Origin: Mesorhizobium japonicum MAFF 303099
GTDB lineage: Bacteria; Pseudomonadota; Alphaproteobacteria; Rhizobiales; Rhizobiaceae
Assembly (NCBI RefSeq): GCF_000009625.1
Contig: NC_002678.2
Location: 1,302,001-1,366,000, forward strand
DNA: 64,000 nt
Direction of reading: 5' to 3'
Shown: piece by piece, positions 1 to 11,576 of the stretch
Layout: each line of letters begins with the position of its first letter
Position numbering within the stretch: position 1 is the first letter of the stretch
Program-made: the position numbers and the translations under genes
Notes under the pieces: model-generated
Database searches by the model: none
The model's input: only the letters and a program-made list of their open reading frames with translations
What the model was told of the DNA's origin: nothing

Positions 1-931
1 TGTTCATCGTCGCCTTGCCGGAATCGAGCGCCATGGCCGAGGTGAAGCTCTTGAAGGTCGAGCCCATCTCATAGAGGCCCGCCGACATACGGTTCAGCCG
101 GTCCTTCTCCTGTGCATTGTAAGGGTTGTTCGGATCGAAATCCGGCACCGAGGCCATGGCGATCACTTCGCCGGTCTTGACGTTGAGCACGACGGCGCCG
201 GCGCCGATTGCGCGATAGCGCTCCAGTCCGGCGGCGATTTCGTCGCGCACCACATGCTGGACGCGCAGATCGATCGACAGCTTCACCGGCTTGAGATCCT
301 TGGCCACCGCCAGGCCCGACGCCTGCAGGTCGCTCAGGCCCTGCTCGTCGATATATTTCTCCATGCCGGAGATGCCCTGGTTGTCGATGTTGGTCAGGCC
401 GACAATGTAGGACGAGGTTTCGCCGCTCGGATAGAAACGGCGCTTCTCCGTGCGGAAGCCGAAACCGGGAATGCCGAGCTGCATGATGTCGGCCTGCTGC
501 TTGGGCGTCAGCTGCCGCTGCAGCCAGACGAAGCCGGCGCCGCTCTTGAGCTTGTGGTAGGTCTGCTCGTAATCGATCTCGGGCAGCACGGTCGACAGCT
601 TCTCGATCGCCTCGTCGGCATCGACGATGCGGCGCGGCTCGGCGAAGAGCGACGCTGTCTTGATGTCGGTCGCAAGCACTTCGCCATTGCGGTCGACAAT
701 ATCGGGCCGCGAGGCGGTGATCCGGCTCTGTGGGCCGCCCGACAGGTCAGGCGTCTGGAAGCCGAGATAGACCAGCCGCCCAGAAATGGTCGAGAAGATG
801 CCGAAGAACACCGCCATCGTCATCACGATGCGCGCCTTGCCCTTGCCGCCGGTCGCCTTGCGGGCGCCCTCGACGACGATCGATCCATCTTCACCCGTCC
901 TGGCGCGACGCTTCAGCAGTTTGCCGATCAT
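1..931 (-). CDS. ftsI: Peptidoglycan D,D-transpeptidase FtsI (PBP3), N-terminal part
   Basis: Septal penicillin-binding protein that cross-links peptidoglycan during division. The gene runs off the left edge, so only about the first 310 residues are present. A basic cytoplasmic start (MIGKLLKRRAR) is followed by one membrane segment at about residues 25-45, then the PBP dimerisation domain. The catalytic STFK motif lies close to the edge, at about residue 290. The ATG overlaps the ftsL stop by 4 bp (ATGA), which indicates translational coupling in the mraZ-rsmH-ftsL-ftsI order typical of the dcw cluster. The transpeptidase core is outside the window. Confidence 0.95.
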   Translation of the reverse strand, partial: MIGKLLKRRARTGEDGSIVVEGARKATGGKGKARIVMTMAVFFGIFSTISGRLVYLGFQTPDLSGGPQSRITASRPDIVDRNGEVLATDIKTASLFAEPRRIVDADEAIEKLSTVLPEIDYEQTYHKLKSGAGFVWLQRQLTPKQQADIMQLGIPGFGFRTEKRRFYPSGETSSYIVGLTNIDNQGISGMEKYIDEQGLSDLQASGLAVAKDLKPVKLSIDLRVQHVVRDEIAAGLERYRAIGAGAVVLNVKTGEVIAMASVPDFDPNNPYNAQEKDRLNRMSAGLYEMGSTFKSFTSAMALDSGKATMN

Positions 932-1323
932 TGGGCGATGCCTCCGGTCACGACGGGATCCTTGCCGTCCGCAGGCGCCTTGTCGGAATTGTCGGCCATG
1001 CCGCCCTGGCGTCCGTTCAGAATGTCCTGGATGTCCAGGGCCTTGGCCGGCAGATCGCTCAGGCCGACGATCTGGCGCGCGCTAACCGGCTCGAGTGCGA
1101 GCTGCGACTTGTAGAGTTCAGCGAGCTTCTGCAGCCGCGACGGCTGGGTGAGCAGGCTCCAGTCGGCCTTGAGCAGGTCGATCGTCTCCTCCTCATAGCG
1201 TATCTGGTTGTGGATCTTCTGCACCGCCGCCAACTGGTCCTCGGCCTCGCGCTTGGTCTTGTAGGTCAGGGCCGCCGCCGAAACCATGACGGCGATCAGG
1301 ACAATGTCGCTGGTACGGAACAC
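928..1323 (-). CDS. ftsL: Cell division protein FtsL (GTG start)
   Basis: Small bitopic protein that, in the known divisome, partners FtsB and FtsQ. The longest frame reaches 1389, but I place the start at GTG 1323. It lies 4 nt after the rsmH stop and is preceded by GAGGTAAG, which overlaps the end of rsmH, and it gives a normal length of 131 aa. A membrane segment spans about residues 5-22. It is followed by a charged helix (KREAEDQLAAVQKIHNQIRY) predicted to form a coiled coil. The tail is acidic and low in complexity. Its position between rsmH and ftsI is the strongest evidence, because FtsL sequences are poorly conserved. Confidence 0.88.
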   Translation of the reverse strand: MFRTSDIVLIAVMVSAAALTYKTKREAEDQLAAVQKIHNQIRYEEETIDLLKADWSLLTQPSRLQKLAELYKSQLALEPVSARQIVGLSDLPAKALDIQDILNGRQGGMADNSDKAPADGKDPVVTGGIAQ

Positions 1324-1327
1324 GTGC

Positions 1328-2344
1328 TTACCTCTCCCCCGGGCGATCGATGCCGGGAAGCTTTGGAAGGCCGAAAATCGAAAAATCACCGGCGCGCGCC
1401 GGCGCCTCGGTGCGGATCGCCGCGCGCAGCCTTGCCGAGCGGGCGCGCGGATTGGCAGCGACCTCGGCGTCGCCCGCCGTCACGCCGCCGCCGGCCTTGC
1501 GGAAGGTCGCCGTGCGCGCCTGCGCCTCGGGTAGATGACGTGAGCCGGTGGCGACGTCGGCGCGGTCGGCGATGAAGCGCTTGACGATGCGGTCTTCCAG
1601 CGAATGGAACGTCACCACCACCAGGCGTCCGCCGGGCTTCAATGCACGTTCGGCAGCGAACAACGCCTTGGCCAGTTCGCCGAGTTCGTCATTGACGTAG
1701 ATACGCAGCGCCTGGAAGACGCGGGTCGCCGGGTGGATCTTGTCCTTCGGCGCGCGGCCAATATGCGTCTCGATGGCGTCGGCCAGTTCCAACGTGCCCT
1801 CGAACGGCTTCTTTTCGCGGCGCGCTTCGATCATGCGGGCGATGCGGCCGGCGTGGCGCTCCTCGCCGAGGAAGCCGAAGATGCGGGCAAGATCGCCCGG
1901 CTTGAAACTGTTGACGACATCGGCAGCACTCAGGCCCGCCTGCGCCATGCGCATGTCGAGCGGCCCGTCGAAACGGAAGGAAAAGCCGCGCTCGGCCTGG
2001 TCGAGCTGCATGGAGGAAACGCCAATGTCGAGCACAACGCCGTCGGCGCTTTCGACATGTTCGTCCAGCGTCGAGAACGGCGCCTGCACCAGTCTCAGCC
2101 TGCCGCCCGATTGTACCTCGAGATCGCGGCCGGCGGCGATGGCATCGGGATCGCGGTCGATCGCCACGACGGAAGCGCCGGTCGCCAGAATAGCCCTGGT
2201 GTAGCCGCCGGCGCCGAACGTGCCGTCGATGATGATGTCGCGCTCCGCCGGCGCCAGTGCCTCGAGCACTTCGCCAAGGAGGACCGGAATGTGGCGGACC
2301 GATCCGCCAACGGCGTGGATGTCATCGCCGTCGCCCACCGTCAT
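1328..2344 (-). CDS. rsmH: 16S rRNA (cytosine(1402)-N(4))-methyltransferase RsmH
   Basis: SAM-dependent enzyme that methylates C1402 of 16S rRNA in the ribosomal P site. At 338 aa it is slightly longer than E. coli RsmH. Family signatures are [13 protein letters not shown] near the N-terminus, [14 protein letters not shown] (SAM-binding loop), and [15 protein letters not shown] in the C-terminal half. The frame stays open to 2995, but that extension lies antisense to or inside mraZ. The ATG at 2344 overlaps the mraZ stop by 4 bp and begins the conserved part, so it is preferred. Confidence 0.95.
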   Translation of the reverse strand: MTVGDGDDIHAVGGSVRHIPVLLGEVLEALAPAERDIIIDGTFGAGGYTRAILATGASVVAIDRDPDAIAAGRDLEVQSGGRLRLVQAPFSTLDEHVESADGVVLDIGVSSMQLDQAERGFSFRFDGPLDMRMAQAGLSAADVVNSFKPGDLARIFGFLGEERHAGRIARMIEARREKKPFEGTLELADAIETHIGRAPKDKIHPATRVFQALRIYVNDELGELAKALFAAERALKPGGRLVVVTFHSLEDRIVKRFIADRADVATGSRHLPEAQARTATFRKAGGGVTAGDAEVAANPRARSARLRAAIRTEAPARAGDFSIFGLPKLPGIDRPGER

Positions 2345-2799
2345 TCCGGTCGCTCCCCAGGCTTCGTCCCCTGCCGAAGCTGCAAAAGCCTGGCCCGCGC
2401 CTGCGCCCCATAGGCCGCAAGCCGTCCCGGCTCCCAGATCTGAAAGAAATTGCCGCGCCCGACAAAGGCCACCTCCGCCGAAATGCCGGTATGCTCGCGA
2501 ATGAAATCGCTCATCGTGATGCGGCCGTCCTGGTCGAGCTTCAGGAACGCTCCGTCGCCATGGCAGAAGAACGACATGTCGTCCGCCGTCTGCAGGAAGG
2601 GATCCTCCTGCGCGATGCGCTGCTCGTAGCGGTCGAGCAGGTCGAGCCCGCCGACATCCATTGCCGGCAGGTCCAGGCAGCGCAGTGCATAGAGTTCCGA
2701 ATAGCCGCGCTTCTGCACGACGGCGCGGAAATGCGCCGGAACGGACACCCGCCCCTTCGCATCGATCCTGCTCACCGTGTTCGACAGAAACCGGTCCAT
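2341..2799 (-). CDS. mraZ: Transcriptional regulator MraZ
   Basis: First gene of the dcw cluster. MraZ family members fold like AbrB, carry two SpoVT/AbrB-type repeats, and act as DNA-binding autorepressors of this operon. The 152 aa match family length. The N-terminal repeat begins [19 protein letters not shown], and the second repeat contains [13 protein letters not shown]. The ribosome-binding site is weak (no clear GGAGG before the ATG). A tandem TGGGN array about 190 bp upstream is a plausible MraZ target. Confidence 0.95.
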   Translation of the reverse strand: MDRFLSNTVSRIDAKGRVSVPAHFRAVVQKRGYSELYALRCLDLPAMDVGGLDLLDRYEQRIAQEDPFLQTADDMSFFCHGDGAFLKLDQDGRITMSDFIREHTGISAEVAFVGRGNFFQIWEPGRLAAYGAQARARLLQLRQGTKPGERPE

Positions 2800-3204
2800 T
2801 AAACGTTACAGCCGCTTGCGCCGCCGCACCCCTCTTTGTCGTCTTGCACGCGCCGCCGCAGCGCGTTCCCTGCCCCGTATCAGCCTCGCCCGCACGGGCA
2901 AAAACCGGCAAACGCGCAGCCGCAGCGGCTGCCCGATTGGCGTACGCTTTACCCTGACGCGGAACGAAGGCTTTGATGTCTCGATGGGATATCATGGGGC
3001 ACTATGGGCGTCAACGGGAATAGGCTTCACAAACACGCGCCGCAACCATTCCGAGCAGCCGTTACGGCACGTCTCGTCTTTATGGATCATTAAGCCTAAC
3101 GAACCGTTTAGAGCCCGCTGGCCCAAAAGAGGTGGCTTGCCGCCGATCACCCGCGCGCATAGCGTCGAGCGACGTCTTCCGCCCAGAAAACAAGGATCGA
3201 GCTC
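2800..3204. promoter_or_regulatory. Divergent intergenic region mraZ / PLP enzyme
   Basis: About 400 bp separates mraZ (leftward) from the trans-sulfuration enzyme gene (rightward). It should hold both promoters. The only strong structure I see is the 10-bp-periodic TGGGN array at 2985-3019. Frames crossing this stretch have no recognisable protein character and are read as shadows. Confidence 0.6.
2985..3019 (+). promoter_or_regulatory. Candidate MraZ-box array (TGGGN repeats, 10-bp period)
   Basis: On the plus strand TGGGA starts at 2985, TGGGG at 2995 and TGGGC at 3005. A degenerate CGGGA follows at 3015. Every repeat is exactly 10 bp apart, one helical turn. E. coli MraZ is known to bind TGGGN repeats separated by 5-nt spacers, which is the same geometry. 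Here the motif reads on the strand opposite to mraZ transcription, about 190 bp upstream of its start codon. Function is inferred from spacing and position. Confidence 0.55.
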
Positions 3205-4320
3205 ATGTCCGAGACGGCAAATTCACGCGCCGCCGAACTTTCTCATTTGCGCAGCCGCGATTTCGCCAACGGCGATCCGATCCCCTTGCCGCTGACCATG
3301 GCTTCGATCTTTCACACGCCGGGCGTCGAGACCGGGGTCGATCAATATGGCCGCTACGACAATCCAACCTGGCGCGCCGTGGAACATGTGCTCGGCCATT
3401 TGGAAGACGCGCAATGCGTGAGTTTTCCCTCTGGAATGGGCGCGATTTCCTCGGTGTTTTTCGCGCTCCTGAAATCAGGCGACCGCGTGCTCCTGCCGGC
3501 GGACGGTTATCACGCGACGCGCGCGATGGCCGAACGCTTCCTGAAGCCGCTCGGCATCACCTGCGATACCAGGCCGACGCCGACCTTCCTTGACGGCGGT
3601 TTCAAAGGCTATTCGCTGGTCTTCGTGGAAACCCCATCCAATCCGCGGCTGGATATCTGCGACATCTCGGCGATCGCCAAGGCTGTCCACGAACAAGGCG
3701 GGGCCCTTGTCGTCGACAACACGACGATGACGCCATTCGGTCAGCGTCCGCTCGACTTCGGCGCCGATATCGTCGTCTCCGCCGACACCAAGGCGGTCAA
3801 CGGCCATTCGGATGTACTGTTCGGCCACGTCGCCAGCCGCGACGCTGACATCATATCCAAGGTGACGAACTGGCGCGCAATGGCCGGCGGCATTCCCGGA
3901 CCGTTCGAAGCCTGGCTGGTGCATCGCGGCCTCGAAACACTGGAGGTGCGCTTCGACCGCATGTGCTCGTCCGCCGAAACGATCGCGCAGCGGTTGAAGG
4001 AACATCGCGCGGTGCGCGGCCTGCGTTTTCCCGGCCTGAACGGCGACCCGTCGCACAACCTTTCCCGCGCCCAGATGGAGCGCTTCGGCTTCCTCATCTC
4101 CTTCGAACTCGCCTCGGAGGACAAAGCCGAGGATTTCATCAACAATTGCCCATTGATAGAGGCCGCGACCTCCTTCGGCGGCGTCCACACTTCGGCCGAA
4201 CGACGCTCGAAGCGAGGCGATGCCGTACCGCCCGGCTTTGTTCGCCTGTCGGTCGGCTGCGAACCGGTGGAAGAGCTCTGGAAGGCCATCGAGACGTCGC
4301 TGAACGGGATCGGCGGCTAA
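3205..4320 (+). CDS. Trans-sulfuration PLP enzyme (cystathionine gamma-lyase/synthase family)
   Basis: PLP-dependent enzyme of the Cys/Met metabolism family, acting on sulfur amino acids such as cystathionine, homocysteine or methionine. The 371 aa are near the usual 380-400. Visible landmarks are YGRYDNPTWRAVE, the cofactor-stacking region SFPSGMGAI, the PLP aspartate in VVDNTTMTPF, and SADTKAVNGHSD with the Schiff-base lysine at about residue 196. It stands alone, divergent from mraZ. Exact substrate cannot be decided. A second family member lies at 43934-45217. Confidence 0.85.
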   Translation: MSETANSRAAELSHLRSRDFANGDPIPLPLTMASIFHTPGVETGVDQYGRYDNPTWRAVEHVLGHLEDAQCVSFPSGMGAISSVFFALLKSGDRVLLPADGYHATRAMAERFLKPLGITCDTRPTPTFLDGGFKGYSLVFVETPSNPRLDICDISAIAKAVHEQGGALVVDNTTMTPFGQRPLDFGADIVVSADTKAVNGHSDVLFGHVASRDADIISKVTNWRAMAGGIPGPFEAWLVHRGLETLEVRFDRMCSSAETIAQRLKEHRAVRGLRFPGLNGDPSHNLSRAQMERFGFLISFELASEDKAEDFINNCPLIEAATSFGGVHTSAERRSKRGDAVPPGFVRLSVGCEPVEELWKAIETSLNGIGG

Positions 4321-4445
4321 TCGCACCAGCTTCGAGCGACGGCCGGGCTTGGTTCTTACAGGCGAACGCCGAAAAGACTTGAATCGACAGGCGCGCCCGA
4401 GGGCGCAACCTGCTGATCTCAAAGGACTTCTCTTCGAGGACGAAA

Positions 4446-4848
4446 CTGCCAGCTGGCCTGTAAGCCGGGTTCTGTATGGCCCTCGCCCCTCGCGGGACGA
4501 GAACGTGGCGGCCATTCATCTTGGGCGCATGTTGCCATGCGCCTCACGCAACCTACCCGGACGGTGAGCCGGAAACAGCCCTCGAGGGTTTCCCCTCGCA
4601 CCGCCCCTATTCGGTTTTGCTCCCGGTGGGGTTTACCGTGCCGCTCCTGTTGCCAGTCGCGCGGTGGGCTCTTACCCCACCCTTTCACCCTTACCCCGAC
4701 AAAGTCGTGGCGGTTTGCTTTCTGTGGCACTTTCCCTGGGGTCGCCCCCGCCGGCCATTAACCGGCACCGTGTCTCCATGGAGCCCGGACTTTCCTCACT
4801 TGCGGCCTTTCGGCGTTTGCGAGTGCGGCCGCCCAGCCAGCTGGCAAG
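4446..4848 (-). ncRNA. rnpB: RNase P RNA (bacterial type A)
   Basis: Catalytic RNA of RNase P, which matures tRNA 5' ends. Read on the minus strand, the 5' part contains the conserved GAGGAAAGTCCGGGCTCC core. The 3' part contains ACAGAACCCGGCTTACAGG; together these form helix P4. The ends GCCAGCTGG (4837-4845) and CCAGCTGGC (4448-4456) pair as helix P1. Multiple GC-rich stem-loops lie between. The short reading frames overlapping this stretch are not genes. Exact ends are estimated to within about 10 nt. Confidence 0.95.
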
Positions 4849-4921
4849 GCGTATAAAGGGGTTCAGCCGGGAAAACGCAAATGAAAAAGCCGGCTTGTCC
4901 GCCGGCTCTCGCAACTTGCGA

Positions 4922-5629
4922 TCAAAGGGCGGCCATCTGAACCTTGACCTTGCTGCAATAGGCGGCCGAGACCGGGTTCATCCGCGTCGCGGCATGGCCG
5001 GCATTGTATTTCAGGATCGTGCCGCAGGTCGTGCCACCGCCAAGGTTCTGCGCCAAAGCGAGATACTTCATGCCGTATTTGATGTTGGTGTCGGGATCGA
5101 ACAGGCCCTTGGCCGAACCGTTGTAGCCCATCATCCGCGCCGTCGCCGGCTTGACCTGCATCAGGCCGATCTCGCCGGCACTGCCGACCATGTTCGGCCG
5201 ATAGTTGCTCTCGATGGTGATGACGGCATTGGCCAGCGACACCGGAACGCCGTAGCTTGCCGCATAGCGGGCAACGATCGCGGAATACTGGCTGCTGCTG
5301 GCCACGGCTGCCGTCGACGCGGCGACATTCCTGAGACCGATCGATGCCGTTGTCGTCATGTCGACGGTCTTGCGGCCACGCTTCGTCTGCCTTTTGGCGG
5401 AGGATTTCTTCGCCTTGGCCCAGCTGGCCTTTTCGACCTTCGCGGAAGCCTGCTTCGCCGTCGCCTTCACACTCCTGCTGCTTTTGGCCGAAATGGCCTT
5501 GCCTTTGGCGGTCGCCGCGACGAGCCCTTCATCGGCTCGTGGGCTCAACGGCGCGGCATCAGCCGCGCTGAAGGCAAAAGTCATTACGCCGGCAGCAAGA
5601 GCTGCCGTTACAACGGTCAATTTCTGCAT
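4922..5629 (-). CDS. Secreted SLT-family lytic transglycosylase
   Basis: Periplasmic enzyme that cleaves peptidoglycan glycan strands. The open frame extends to 5776, but ATG 5629 has an AGGATC ribosome-binding site and begins a signal peptide (MQKLTVVTAALAAGVMTF ending near AADA). The mature protein has a Lys/Ala-rich linker (about residues 35-90) and a C-terminal SLT domain. That domain contains TIESNYRP, where E140 is the predicted catalytic glutamate, followed by GEIGLMQVKPATA and KYNAGHAA. Total length is 235 aa. The AmiD-like amidase lies just upstream on the same strand. Confidence 0.88.
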   Translation of the reverse strand: MQKLTVVTAALAAGVMTFAFSAADAAPLSPRADEGLVAATAKGKAISAKSSRSVKATAKQASAKVEKASWAKAKKSSAKRQTKRGRKTVDMTTTASIGLRNVAASTAAVASSSQYSAIVARYAASYGVPVSLANAVITIESNYRPNMVGSAGEIGLMQVKPATARMMGYNGSAKGLFDPDTNIKYGMKYLALAQNLGGGTTCGTILKYNAGHAATRMNPVSAAYCSKVKVQMAAL

Positions 5630-5839
5630 GTGATCCTGTTCTGTCTGGACCACGCGAAGATGTTCGCGCGGTGCGGCTTGATTAATATCGGAACATCTGG
5701 GGGCTAGAGGTCCGACAAACTGTACGAATTGCCCTTTGAGGCCCGAATTGGCGCCAATGAAGGCGGGGCAAGTCACTTTGAGTGACAGTTTGTAACCTGG
5801 CAGTGGAAAAGATTACTTGGGCGACACCTTGCCGCCGCG

Positions 5840-6595
5840 TCAGCCGCTCACGGAGGCAAGCAAGTTCTGCAGCGTGCGCATGGTCGAGCCATCGGCCAGC
5901 CCGTCGATCAGACGGGGCCGGAAATGCCGTTGGAAGGCCTCGACGACAATTTGTGTCTGGTGGTCGAAAATGCCTGATATCTCAACGCCATAGCCATAGA
6001 GCGCCAGCATCGACTGCAGCGCTTCGACATCGGCACCGCGTTCGCCGGCCTTCAACGCGGCTCCGCGCCTGATGGGAGCCGCCGGCACGAGATGGCCGAC
6101 ACCGGCCTTGAACAGGGCGGCCCACGGGAACTTCTCGCCCGGATCGATCTTGCGGCCCGGCGCCACGTCGGAATGCGCCAGCACCCGCATGGCGGGGATC
6201 GCATGCCGTGCGGCAATTCCCTTGCACAGACCGATCACCGCCTCGATCTGGCGCCGGGGAAACCCGGGATAGCCCAGCGAATGGCCAGGATTGACGATCT
6301 CGATGCCCACAGAGCAGGAATTGATATCGGTGCGTCCGAACCAGGAACTCTTGCCGGCATGCCAGGCGCGGTCGCTTTCCCTGACCATCTGCACGATGTG
6401 GCCATTCTCATGGACGAGATAGTGGGATGAAACCTCGCTCGCCGGATCGCACAGCCACGCTTCCGCTCCGGCCCCCGTCGCCATGCCGGTATAGTGCAGG
6501 ACGATCATGTCGGGTTTCAGCACATCGCGCCTTGGCCCGAAATTCGGCGACACCCTGACCTCGGCGCTCGGCTCGTCGGGCAGGAAGCCGCTCAT
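5840..6595 (-). CDS. amiD: N-acetylmuramoyl-L-alanine amidase (AmiD-like, Amidase_2 + PG-binding)
   Basis: Zinc amidase that splits the muramic acid-peptide bond of peptidoglycan or anhydro-muropeptides. An Amidase_2 domain (about residues 20-170) has the ligand histidines in VLHYTG (H34) and in HSDVAPGRKIDPG. A C-terminal PG-binding helical repeat (about 185-248) includes GERGADVEALQSMLALYGYG. There is no obvious signal peptide, so a cytoplasmic AmpD-like or otherwise exported role remains open. Its ATG overlaps the stop of the upstream TerB-DnaJ gene by 4 bp. Confidence 0.87.
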   Translation of the reverse strand: MSGFLPDEPSAEVRVSPNFGPRRDVLKPDMIVLHYTGMATGAGAEAWLCDPASEVSSHYLVHENGHIVQMVRESDRAWHAGKSSWFGRTDINSCSVGIEIVNPGHSLGYPGFPRRQIEAVIGLCKGIAARHAIPAMRVLAHSDVAPGRKIDPGEKFPWAALFKAGVGHLVPAAPIRRGAALKAGERGADVEALQSMLALYGYGVEISGIFDHQTQIVVEAFQRHFRPRLIDGLADGSTMRTLQNLLASVSG

Positions 6596-7311
6596 GCGTG
6601 CCGCAGGCCCCGCTCGATCATCTCATAGGCGGCGTTGATCGCCGCGACCCTGGTCGTGGCAATCTTGATGAATTCCTGCGGCAGGCCGCGCGCGATCAGC
6701 CGGTCGGGATGGTTGTCGGAAACCAGCTTGCGGTAACGCTTCCTGACCTCCTCAAACGGCCTGCCGCGCTCGATGCCGAGCACGACATAGGGGTCGCCGG
6801 CGCCAAGATTGACGTGCCGGGCCAGGATCGACTCGTAATGCGCCTCGTCGATGCGGAAGATCTCGGCGATACGGTGCAGGAAGATGCCTTCGCGTTCATG
6901 CACCAGCCCATCGGCCTTTGCGATGTGGAACAGGCCGTCGAGTATGTCTTCCAGCATCACGCAATTGGAATGCCCGGATCCGCATAATTGCGCCATGCGC
7001 TCGGCATAGGTTTCGAAACCAGCCACGTCCCGCTGGGCGAGATCGAACAGCCGCGCGACGTTGCGCGTCTCCTTCGGCGGCACTTCGAAGATTTCCTGGA
7101 AGGCGCGCACCTCATCCTGGGTGACGATGCCGTCTGCTTTTGCCATCTTGGCCGAGAGCGCGATCATCGCCACTGAAAAGGCGACGCGGCGGCGCAGGTC
7201 CGCATCGCCGGAGAACACCGTGCGCACGGCCTCCACGACATCGGCAACGCCCGACGAGGCTGAAGACGATACCCGCGTGATGAAGTCGCCGAGGCGGTCC
7301 CAAATCGACAT
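6592..7311 (-). CDS. TerB-DnaJ domain co-chaperone (DjlA-like)
   Basis: 239 aa. An N-terminal TerB/tellurite-resistance-like helical domain (about residues 25-160, with acidic motifs such as AKADGIVTQDE and AKADGLVHERE) is joined to a C-terminal J domain (about 170-235). The J domain contains DPYVVLGI and the HPD signature in SDNHPDR, which stimulates DnaK-type ATPases. E. coli DjlA has the same pairing plus a membrane anchor. No clear membrane helix is visible here. It is coupled by an ATGA overlap to the amidase, suggesting an envelope-maintenance operon. Confidence 0.85.
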   Translation of the reverse strand: MSIWDRLGDFITRVSSSASSGVADVVEAVRTVFSGDADLRRRVAFSVAMIALSAKMAKADGIVTQDEVRAFQEIFEVPPKETRNVARLFDLAQRDVAGFETYAERMAQLCGSGHSNCVMLEDILDGLFHIAKADGLVHEREGIFLHRIAEIFRIDEAHYESILARHVNLGAGDPYVVLGIERGRPFEEVRKRYRKLVSDNHPDRLIARGLPQEFIKIATTRVAAINAAYEMIERGLRHA

Positions 7312-7406
7312 GGCCGCTTCTTAGAGCGAACCGGTCCATGCTATCAAGCCAATAACGGGGTTGTGAACGACACGCATCCCGACAAGTCGATGGGTCGGCC
7401 TGCGAG

Positions 7407-7431
7407 AAAAGGCCGGCACAGGGCCGGCCTT
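7407..7431 (-). terminator. Rho-independent terminator after the small lipoprotein gene
   Basis: On the minus strand, AAGGCCGGC and GCCGGCCTT form a 9-bp stem around a 5-nt loop and are followed by TTTTC. It lies 37 bp beyond the lipoprotein stop and before the TerB-DnaJ gene, so it probably separates the two transcription units. Confidence 0.7.
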
Positions 7432-7467
7432 CCTCCCAAGACACACTTACTGCTTACTCACTACAAA

Positions 7468-7680
7468 CTACTGCGCGGGCGCAGGAGCAGGCGTTGCCGG
7501 AGCCGGCTCGGCGGGCTTGGTCGACTTATCGGCCGGAGCCGCAGGCTTCATCGGCTGCTCCGCAGCCGGCGGATTGGTGCTCTGCGTGGTGGTGGTGTCA
7601 GTGCCCTTGCCGCTGTCGCTGCAGGCCGCGACGCCCAGCAGGGCAAGGGCGGACACGGAAGCCAGAATGAGCTGTTTCAT
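7468..7680 (-). CDS. Small Pro/Ala-rich lipoprotein
   Basis: 70-aa predicted lipoprotein. A 19-residue signal peptide ends at the lipobox LGVAAC, making C20 the lipidated residue. The rest is low-complexity Thr, then Pro/Ala/Lys, ending in APATPAPAPAQ with no folded domain visible. The ATG is preceded by AAGGAGAG. I do not recognise a specific family. Similar short proline-rich lipoproteins often span toward or bind peptidoglycan, but here that is only a guess. Confidence 0.8.
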   Translation of the reverse strand: MKQLILASVSALALLGVAACSDSGKGTDTTTTQSTNPPAAEQPMKPAAPADKSTKPAEPAPATPAPAPAQ

Positions 7681-7860
7681 AATATCTCTCCTTCAACACA
7701 CGCTCACATCGCAGTGAACGGTTACAGAGGAAATGCGCCACGCGGCCATGAGTTTCGTAACGTTGCGTTTCCGCGTGTAACATCAACGGGATGCGTTGCT
7801 GCCGGCGCCTTGGCGCATTAACAACGAAAGCTGAAAACGAAAAAGCCGGAGACTACAGCC

Positions 7861-11493
<3,633 letters not shown>

Positions 11494-11509
11494 AGAACAC
11501 GTCAACAGG

Positions 11510-11527
11510 CTGTCACCGGCCTGTCAT
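11510..11527 (+). promoter_or_regulatory. Pho box (PhoB binding site) upstream of btaA
   Basis: Two direct heptamers, CTGTCAC at 11510-11516 and CTGTCAT at 11521-11527, are separated by 4 bp. This gives the 11-bp period of the PhoB box (CTGTCAY repeats). It lies 50 bp upstream of the preferred btaA start. Betaine-lipid synthesis in Sinorhizobium is known to be induced by phosphate starvation through PhoB, so the match is functionally expected. Confidence 0.85.
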
Positions 11528-11576
11528 GACGCTGCGCTACCCGCTTGCGCCAAAGCAAATGGGGAATCACTTTGCC

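Noticed and set aside
2345..2995. N-terminal extension of rsmH
   Set aside because: It overlaps mraZ in another frame and enters the promoter. The ATGA overlap at 2344 gives a complete RsmH.
3080..3125. CtrA-like half sites (TTAA/TAAC) upstream of mraZ
   Set aside because: The spacing does not match TTAA-N7-TTAA on either strand.
4476..4856. Short open frames around 4.4-4.9 kb
   Set aside because: They lie in the RNase P RNA gene, whose conserved core explains the sequence.
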